Shown one piece after another: positions 56,457-64,000 of a stretch of DNA of 64,000 bases. Position numbers and translations under genes: made by a program. Positions within the stretch are counted from its first letter, which is position 1; each line of letters opens with the position of its first letter. This DNA comes from Schizophyllum amplum (taxonomy: Eukaryota > Basidiomycota > Agaricomycetes > Agaricales > Schizophyllaceae), in assembly GCA_007026445.1 (NCBI GenBank), contig VDMD01000001.1, positions 4,526,001 through 4,590,000 on the forward strand. The letters are read 5' to 3'. The notes beneath the pieces were generated by a model that worked only from the letters and a program-made list of their open reading frames with translations, did not search any database and was not told the DNA's origin.

Positions 56457-57206
56457 GCCGTTGTCATTTGCCGGGATGCTGATGCCTGTGACGGGAGCCG
56501 GGGCTTAAGATGGATATGCGGTGGGCGCGAAGGGCGAGGAACCGCGACTGGACTGGGCGAATGAAGGGCGAGACACGTATGCCGAGGAAAAAAGAGCCGA
56601 ATGACGGGCGGGATGAAAGACACCGGTTCTTGGCAAGAAACGCGTCGTATGTCGACAAGGAGCTCCTCCACGAATGATAAGTCGGGAATGTCGAGAGTCA
56701 GGTCAGCCTTCAGCTGACGCGGACCTGACGGAAAGCCGGCTGGCGCAGTCGGAAAGAGAACGATGTCGAGTGCGTTGTCGACGCGTGGCCGTCGTGGCGG
56801 ATGGCGAGGACGTACCGTCTTCCATTTTGAAGGGTTTGCTGGGTGCTTTGTCGTCGGCGGCGGTGTTGACAGTGTTGGTTCGGGACAAGGAATGGCGACA
56901 GCCTTCAAAACGGAAAAGGGAATCCGAAGCACAGCCACCGGTCCACAATGCCAAACATGGGACTACAAGTTAGATACTTACGATACTTATTCTGACCAGC
57001 AGTTCGCGCGCTAGTTCCGTAGTGCAGTTGCTTGCTAAGAACACGAACGTGAGTCATACTTTCGTGAGACTCAGCCTTAGAATTACATTGTGATTGAAGT
57101 TTGACCGAGATCAATGGTCACTGCTGGATTCAGAGCCTGGCTGGGACTCGCTGAACTAACTCATGTTGACCTCTAAGTACTGTGTACAAGTACGCACACA
57201 AGCTAG
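56457..57206. other. Intergenic; upstream of the Tra2-like gene and 3' flank of dehydrogenase copy 2
   Basis: No supported gene. Holds the right arm of the 37-bp inverted repeat at 56989-57025. Confidence 0.5.
56989..57025 (-). repeat. Right arm of 37-bp inverted repeat around the Tra2-like gene
   Basis: Pairs with 55334-55370, one mismatch. Outward of both arms a further match (TCACGAAAGTATGA) continues toward dehydrogenase copies 1 and 2. Confidence 0.85.
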
Positions 57207-58179
57207 CTACTGCAATTCGGAGCCGGTAACCTCGACGGTATGCGCCCAGAGCTTCTTCCGTTGCTCCTCCGTGCCAAGGTATTCCGGTGAGCCAATGTCG
57301 TCCCCGTGGCCGTCGACGCGCGTGAAGCCAGGCTTCGTGTGCAGAAGCGCGTAGGTCATGTAAGCGCCGCACTCCTCCTCGGAGACGGTTATGAGACGGA
57401 GGAGGGGATAAAATACGTGGGCGAGGGTCTTGATCAGGTAAGAGTCAGTGTTCTGAACGATGCTGGTCCGTACGCCGCCAGGATAACACTGGATGAATGC
57501 GATCCCCGGGTGGCGCGCAGCAAAGTCCTACGAGTGTGTGAGCGAGGGAGGCAGAAGAATAAGCTATATGGCAACGCACATGCAACATGAAGTCGTTGTA
57601 GGTGACGCTCTGAAGCGTAACATTTATGACTGAGTAAGTCTTCTTCAAGCCCAGGTCCGTGTCGTCTATTGGTCTACCGGTGGTCGCGGAGACGAAAGAC
57701 ATGACCCCAGCCCCCTCATTGCGCTCGACCGCCTTCTGCAAGGCTGGCATCAGGTCATTCACGAACGTCCACCGCGCGTAGTAATGCGCCGCGAGCTTGC
57801 GGTCGATGCCCTCCTCCGTCTCGTCCCGCCCGCGCAGCGTGAGGTAGCCGGTCGTAAGCACCAGGTAGTTGATTTTGTCGACGCCGGGGAGGGCGAGGAT
57901 GTCGCGCGCCGCGGTATGCACGTTGCGCATGAGGGACACATCGCAGGAGACGAAGGTCGACTGCGTGTTGGCGGGTGCTGGGAGGGACGCGATGAGCTCC
58001 TCTGCTGCGGCCTTGTTGCGCCCGACAATGACAAGGCGCGCGTTCCCTCGTGCGGCCTGGGCGAAGGCGAGGGCCATGCCCTTGCCGATGCCGGCGGTAC
58101 CGCCGATGAAGACGCCTACGGGGTTCTCGCACATCTTGAATGAGGCATTCGCGGTGCGAGCGGCGTCGAGGGAGGGCAT
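57207..58179 (-). CDS. Short-chain dehydrogenase/reductase, copy 2
   Basis: Exons 58179-57580 (600 nt) and 57527-57207 (321 nt), with a 52-nt intron, have exactly the same lengths as copy 1. It keeps GVFIGGTAGIGKGMALAFAQ. The serine position here is Ser (VMSFVSATTG), and the Tyr motif is SVTYNDFMLH, again without Lys. The second exon is more diverged (SIVQNTDSYLIKTLAHVFYP). It lies in inverted orientation to copy 1 with the Tra2-like gene between. Function unknown beyond the NAD(P) fold. Confidence 0.85.
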
Positions 58180-59204
58180 TATTCAGCACGAGGAGCTATA
58201 GCAGGCGGCAAGTATGAGAGACGCAGGACGCAAAGGCGCGTATCCTTGAGTGCGGCCGTCGCGGTAAGCGGTGCCATAACATATTTCCCACGCGCACATA
58301 AGCGCCCGTTAGTGGCCGTTACAACACGAACAAACATTTGGAAGAGGCTCACTTGTCAGAGTTGTCTTCAACTTGCACAACTCATGACGATCAGGGGACA
58401 CGACGGGTCAAAAACAACCTTGCGGAAGAAATCCTACAGAGACGGCTACTAAACTTACAGATTGAACTATGGCTACAAGTGGTGAGTAGACACTGGCAGA
58501 CGTTGGAGTGCCGCAATCGTTATTGTGCCTTCGCTACTCGAACGATCGCCCCCAGTGGTTCCTCAATATCTCGGAGGCCATTCCAATCGAGCAGTACATA
58601 TCGGAGGACTGCACTCGCACTGCTACGCTGCGCGAACGCGCAACTTCTGGCCTCTAGGACCTCTTCATCAACAACAGGACTAGTATTGCGCGCTAATATC
58701 GCAAGATACCCCGAAGTAAGCGGGCAACAGTCGAGCACGATGTAAGTACGCCCATCTGCTGACGTCGACGCAAGAGAGTTGTCCTGCAAGAAGTCATCGA
58801 TGGCGAAGGAAGTCGCGGCTCAGAGTAAGCGTTCATTACTGCCTGACCATTGTCCGGGGCTCATATATCGCATTACACTTAGAGAAGAAGCTCATAATAT
58901 CTGTACAGTGTAAAGACGATCAGCTTGGCGCTCAAGCGCGCTTCACGCGTGCGGCGTTGTTGTCCGAAACGGACGAGCGTCGACTACCGAAACGGGAGCT
59001 CGTAAGCCTTTGTAATCCCGCTTATCCATATAAACATGACCTTTTTGCTGAATGTCTCTACCTCAGGTACGAGTCAGTGTGGTGAGAGGATTGAGAAAAC
59101 TCAGTCTCAGCACTGCGTGATCTCCCTGCCGAGCGTATACGCGTCCTCGTAGCGTTCCCCTTTTCTTCGGAACCGCCGCCTGCTGTAGCCCTCCATCTTG
59201 ACCA
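58180..59204. other. Intergenic with a fragment of gene A
   Basis: No intact gene. Contains the gene A fragment at 58529-58657 and the likely promoters of dehydrogenase copies 2 (-) and 3 (+). Confidence 0.5.
58529..58657 (+). pseudogene. Fragment of gene A
   Basis: The frame LRYSNDRPQWFLNISEAIPI continuing to EQYISEDCTRTATLRERATSGL and a TAG stop matches the middle of gene A (LRYSNERPQCYLNIPEAMLL and following). Flanking gene A sequence is not recognisable. It is on the opposite strand to both intact A copies. Confidence 0.8.
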
Positions 59205-60178
59205 ATGCCTTCCCTCGAAATCGCTCGCGCTGCCAACGCCTCGTTCACGACGTGCGCGAACCCCGTGGCCGTCTTCGTTGGCGGTACCGCCGGCATCGGC
59301 AAGGGCATGGCCCTCGCCTTCGCCCAGGCCGCACGAGGGAACGCGCGCCTCGTCATCGTCGGGCGCAACAAAGCCGCGGCAGAAAAGCTCATCGCGTCCC
59401 TCCCCCCACCCGCGAACACACAGTCAACCTTCGTCTACTGCGACGTATCGCTCATGCGCAACGTGCACGCCGCGGCGCGCGATATCCTCGCTCTCCCGGG
59501 CGTCGACAGGATCAACTACCTGGCGATTACGACCGGCTTCTTCACGTTGCGCGGGCGGGATGAGACGGAGGAGGGCGTCGACCGGAAGCTCGCAGCGCAC
59601 TACTATTCACGGTGGGCGTTCGTGAACGACCTGATGCCAGCGTTGAAGAAGGCGGTCGAGCGCAAGGAGGAGGTGCAGGTCATGTCTGTGCTTGGCGCAG
59701 GCTACGGCGGACCCGTGGACGACACGGACCTGGGCTTGAAAAAGACGTTCTCGCTCTCAAATGCCGCGCTCCAAGGCGCTTCGTACAACGACTGCATGAT
59801 GCAGGTGCGTTGCCACACTGAGCGCCCCTTTTTCTTCTACCTCTCACACATTCGCAGGACTTTGCCGCGCGCCACCCGGGGATCGCCTTCATCCACAGCT
59901 ACCCCGGAGCTGTACGAAGCAGCATCATCAAGAAGAGCAACTCCTACCTCGTCAAGGCCGCCGCCTACGCCTTCTGGCCCCTTCTTCGTCTCACGACTGT
60001 CTCTGAGGAGGAGTGCGGCGCCTACATGACCCACGCGCTGCTGCACGCGCAGCCTGGCTTCGCGCGCGTCAACAACCACGGAGACGACATCGGCCTCACA
60101 AAGTATTTTGGCACAGAAGAGCAGCGGAAGAAGCTCTGGGCGCATACCGTTGAGGTCACCAAATCTCAGGTTCAGTAG
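59205..60178 (+). CDS. Short-chain dehydrogenase/reductase, copy 3
   Basis: Exons 59205-59804 (600 nt) and 59858-60178 (321 nt), with a 53-nt intron, give 306 aa. It starts MPSLEIARAANASF with AVFVGGTAGIGKGMALAFAQ. The serine position reads VMSVLGAGYG and the Tyr motif is GASYNDCMMQ. It is closest to copy 1 in much of exon 1 (RINYLAITTGFFTLRGRDET identical). Exon sizes are conserved in all three copies. The promoter side is unrelated in sequence to the other two as far as I can see. Confidence 0.85.
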
Positions 60179-60993
60179 CGGGCTTCAGTTGGTTTGCACG
60201 TACTCGATGTGTCTTATGCTCTGCCAGGCTATCTCGCGTCCTTGATAGAAGTGTAATGAATGAGCCCTGTTGCATCGTCGCGAACTCAATTCGCACCCTA
60301 GTATGACCAGATGAACAGGTTCATCATCATTGCTCATCTGCGTACAAGATCGAAAGCTCGTTGTCTTCATCCGCCGTCTCGGTCGATGGGGCACCATGAG
60401 AGGAGGTGAGGAACATGAAAACGCTACAGAGGGAGCTCCATCCACTGTCGACGATGACATGGACAGTCCGGTGCCACTGAAGTTCAACGTGCACAATCAT
60501 TCACGTGATCGTGTAAGGTGTAGACTAGCCTGGCATCCGTCGTCCGAATCCTTTGATTCTGAATCCCATACACCCATAGTCCGAGTCGACTGTCAAGTGA
60601 AAATGCTCGCTGACCTTTCTATCGAGTTGCAGCTACCTAAAAAGGCATCGCCAACAACTCGCAAACACGCTACCTTCACGCGCTGAGTGAAAGGCCGACA
60701 TCATGCAGCGCGGCGCTCCCAGCTCTGGTTCTCCGTGCCGAGGGTCATGCGCTAATCCCGCTCTGAGCTCCGTGTTGACGTCCAGATTTTGCTCACGCAA
60801 GATAAAGACCCTAAATCGACGAGCCGATATCGGTCGAACACCAGGGGCAAAACAGTGAACGGGGGTTGACCGAACAGCCTCCGCCGATCGCATCCCGTAC
60901 TCTGGCCGCGCTGTCTAGTTCATCCGCGGCTCTCTGCTCTTACAGTCATCATCTACCTGTCCCTCATCAACGTCGCCACCCGTTCCTCCGATA
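60179..60993. other. Intergenic, no supported gene
   Basis: An open frame at 60330-60686 shows no recognisable family and no conservation I can judge. The last part is the promoter of the following gene. Confidence 0.4.
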
Positions 60994-63987
60994 ATGGTCG
61001 GCATCCTATCGTCCGTCGTCCGCTCGATCACCGGCGAGCGCAGCGCGCGTAAAAAGGGGCAGGAGCGCCCAAAGCCGCTGCAGAGAAAGAGCTGGATGCA
61101 GTCCCTGAGTAATATCGTGCGTCGATACCCCCTTTTACCTCGTCCGTTCTTTGCTGACTTGGCATGAAAAGAGCCAGGTCTTTCATCAGGATGAGCACGG
61201 CGAGCACGGCCAGCAGAGGCAGGACCAGTCCGCGACCAGCACGGTTGACACAGCCGGCAAAAGGTCACGCAGTAAATTCTTACTGCGTGATGGGCAGTAA
61301 CGTACGCAGTACAGGACGCAGTACGATCTATGAGATCATCCAATGAGGCGTGGGCGAGGCGAGTGAGAGTGAGATAACGGACCAAAGATATGATGTGTTC
61401 GTAGTGTAGGAGCCCTGCATGCGCAGGCTCTGACTTTACTCTCGAGGCACGCCCATCTCTGTATACACGCACGCATTTTTCCGATTTCGACGGTATATAC
61501 GCTCCAGATTAGATTAGATTACGGCGCGGGGCCTAGTAGCCGGCCTTCCGCATATGGAATATCATCTCTTTTTCACCCTTACACCCATTGTCTCGCCTTA
61601 GACAGCCTCACCGTAGCCGCTCAACGGTACGGCACGAGGCCATAGGCGACGGGTGTCCCCTAGAGGGCTCTCTCGACTTCCCCGAGTCTGGTCGAGGCTC
61701 CTCGCTTCGACAACGACGCGGAACGCGCTGAACACGTGCCCTACGCGTGCCACATTCTCGGGCGCGTCTACGAGCCGCTGCTGAGTCGCCAAAGGGCGAC
61801 CACTCAGTGTCGACCCCACTCGACTGGTGTGATCCCCCAATCGGAGCGAACGGGTCTCCACACGTAGCCTCGTGGCTTGGGATTTCTAGCAGATGAAGCC
61901 TAGGAATATTTATTACATGTATCTATGGTCTGTGGACCCTTCTGTAGACCTGAAAAAGGATTGGACAATGACTGAAGTACAGCAACGGTGACCATCCCTG
62001 TACGCAACAACATAAGATATCCTGAATGAAATGAAGGGCTTCCTCCTCTCATGAGGTTGACTGCTGATTGGATCCCGAGCCCCTAAGTCTCTCTCAAGGT
62101 CCCTATTATACAGTAGCATACATGATTATATACAAATCACGAGTATACTGCTCAGCCAACAACGCATAAACATAATTGGAGGCCTAACATCAATCAGGAC
62201 TAACTTGTACGCATTTAGAGTAAGTCTACTGGGCAGAAATATTCTAGGGACAGGAAGTGGAACAGTCAGAACAGACGCTCCCCAGCGGGCACCTGCATCT
62301 ACGACAATACTGAGGTGTGCCTCACCCTGGCACCCTTTGCACCTCCTTTACCGCCGTGGGTGTTATCATCAACATCACATAAATACACACTGACTATCCT
62401 AGCGTTGCCCTCACGTTCTGTGAGAATTTTTGCATCAGCTTAGCGGGAGAAATTCAATAAAAGGTGGACACACACACCTCCGTTGATTGTGCTCATGCTC
62501 GCCTCGACGGTCGTGACTTGCTTCACATTCCGTTTAATTAGATTGCATAGCACAACGTGTCATCACCCAAATCAAAGTAGTATCAGCAGAATTATACGAG
62601 TGATATATACTCAAGATAGTCTATATGGGACAGCCAGGGAGGCTTGCAGAGCACTGACGAGCGGCGAGAAAGAGAAAGATGAACAATATCACGCGGATTG
62701 ATAGACGTGACGTAGCGTCACTCCGTAGCCGCACGCCCAGCCCTCGTGCACCAGCCGGCTGCGTGTTCGCGGTCGATTAGATCGAACTGCGCCCTGTACT
62801 GCGCGCGTTACTGCCCATAACGCAGTAAGAATCTACTGCGTGACCTTTTGCCGGCTGTGTGACAGGCCCCGTAGGAGCGCCCGCTTACCCTCGTTCTACT
62901 CCTTCATCAGCAGTGGCGGGCCCGAGTCCCCGCCTCGTGCGGATGCTGCTCTGCACGGTGGTGACGACCATGGCAAGGACGATGACCAATATCACCAAGA
63001 CACCTCTCGCCGCGCCTCCCGCGTCCGCCCCTTCAGCCTCAGCTTCACCTCCGCCGCCCACAAACACGACGGAAGCGACGGCACGCGCACCACGGACACC
63101 ATGCCGCCTACCCCTCTTGATACGTCTACCCCTCTTCATGCGTCTACCTCTCGCCCCGCGTCTATCTCTCTCCCCGCGTCTACCTCTCTCCACGCGTCTT
63201 CCTTCCTACACACGCCTGACCCTATTCACGCTACGTCAGCTGGAAAGGGGGACCGGCCATCGGTGGACTCAGCACGCTCGGCAGACTCGGTATCCGTCTA
63301 CACGCAGTCGTCGAGCGCGTCGACACGGGCGACGGCATATCCGCAAGGGAACCCGTCGGTGCCGATGGCAAGTAGGGCTGAAGATGGGGCAGCGCCCATG
63401 GTCATAGACGGGGCGGCGACCTCGACCGCAGACGGGCCGGCCACCGGGTCGCTGGCGGTCCCTCCAGTCGCTTCTTCGACCCACGCTCGCGCCCCAGCCG
63501 GCGAAGTCGTGTCGTCTGCACGCGGTCCGACCTCGTCCACCCGTGCGCCGACCTCGTCCACACGCGCGTCGACAGCGTCCCTACTCGACACGTCGTCTAT
63601 ATCCGGGACGTCATCGTCCAAATACCGGACGAAGATGAACTTGTTCAATCGCGGCTCGAGGGCTACGCAGTCCTCGAGCGGTGGTGCCTCGCTTGCGAGG
63701 GTCGATGCGGCTCCTGCGAGGGTCGATGCATCTCCTGCGAGGGCTGGACAGTATCCTGTGAGAGTCGATGCTTCGCCTGCAAGGGCCGATGCTTCGCCTG
63801 CGAGCGCCGGAGTAGGAAAGCACTCCATGAAAGGCAGTGCGTTCCCCGCGAATGGCAGTTCCTCGGTACGTGCCTTCCCTAGAATAATTAGGGTGCATTG
63901 CTGACGATTTCTGCTATGTAGCCGAGCAAGGATTTCCTCGCCGTTGAGATCCCGCGCGAGTCGCCCTTCGCAGGGTGGGATTTCTGA
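60994..63987 (+). pseudogene. Disordered Ser/Thr/Ala-rich protein gene interrupted by a transposon
   Basis: Exons 60994-61116, 61172-61248 | element | 62863-63865 and 63922-63987 make one frame of 422 aa when the element and one TGA copy are left out; introns are 55 and 56 nt. The reading across the empty site is ...ATSTVD then RPRRSARLPSFYSF. The start is MVGILSSVVRSITGERSARK, and the end is FLAVEIPRESPFAGWDF. The middle is disordered with tandem repeats: STPLHASTS-type units (about 63120-63200) and RVDASPARA-type 21-bp units (63690-63810). No domain recognised. As it stands the inserted DNA brings stop codons, so only a truncated product is expected. Confidence 0.75.
61249..62859. mobile_element. 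1.6-kb non-autonomous CACTA-like element inside a coding exon
   Basis: Inverted repeats of about 81 bp (61249-61329 and 62779-62859, about six mismatches) begin CACAGCCGGCAAAAGGTCAC. TGA flanks both ends (61246-61248 and 62860-62862). A CACNG start with a 3-bp duplication fits the CACTA/EnSpm superfamily. A CGCAGTA motif recurs within the repeat. There is no transposase-like frame inside, so it must be mobilised in trans. Confidence 0.85.
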
Positions 63988-64000
63988 GCGTTGGAGGGGT

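Noticed and set aside
60330..60686. 118-codon plus-strand frame downstream of dehydrogenase copy 3
   Set aside because: No motif, no splice context, no similarity to neighbouring duplicated genes.

Overview
The window is nuclear DNA of a filamentous basidiomycete, most likely an Agaricomycete of polypore type. The evidence is genes split by many introns of about 40-60 nt, fungal housekeeping genes (histidyl-tRNA synthetase, CDP-alcohol phosphotransferase, Tra2-like splicing factor, S1/P1 nuclease), tRNAs with short introns, basidiomycete F-box and BTB families, and basidiomycete-type DNA transposons. The taxonomic placement is inference from gene style, not a database match.

Layout. 1-2531 holds the 3' part of a DUF726 (TMCO4-type) membrane hydrolase gene. 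3146-19531 is one 16.4-kb mobile element with 59-bp terminal inverted repeats (58/59 identical) flanked by a perfect 6-bp target duplication (CCGCGC). On the minus strand it carries a TET/JBP-like 2-oxoglutarate/Fe(II) dioxygenase, a small unknown gene and a BTB-domain gene. On the plus strand it carries an rve-type DDE integrase and a large disordered protein with an AT-hook-like segment. About 2.8 kb between the minus-strand genes is GC-rich satellite and hairpin DNA. The integrase is split by a nested 3.1-kb Tc1/mariner-type element (11420-14542) that landed inside a codon-contiguous exon, so the large element probably cannot move on its own. The combination of a DNA-modifying dioxygenase, a BTB cargo gene and an IS3-like integrase in one unit is the most notable thing in the window.

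19538-43423 is mostly host gene space: a disordered conserved protein, a small basidiomycete orphan, a Ras-like CAAX protein that has lost its nucleotide-binding motifs, HTS1 with two start codons, an ankyrin protein, tRNA-Arg and tRNA-Asp, a peroxisomal acyl-CoA-ligase-like gene ending in SKL, an S1/P1 nuclease with an odd long intron, an F-box-type gene, EPT1/CPT1, and a DUF2235 hydrolase.

43985-53846 is a tandem duplication of a three-gene module (A on minus, B and C on plus) with a gene-conversion-like tract and a frameshift in one B copy. 54202-60178 holds three copies of an atypical short-chain dehydrogenase. Copies 1 and 2 form an inverted duplication around a Tra2-like RNA-binding gene, and a decayed fragment of gene A lies between copies 2 and 3. 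The window ends with a disordered-protein gene (60994-63987) broken in its second exon by a 1.6-kb non-autonomous CACTA-like element whose removal, with one TGA target copy, restores the reading frame.

Exon boundaries were placed by hand from GT-AG signals, frame continuity and family similarity recalled from memory. No alignments or searches were run.
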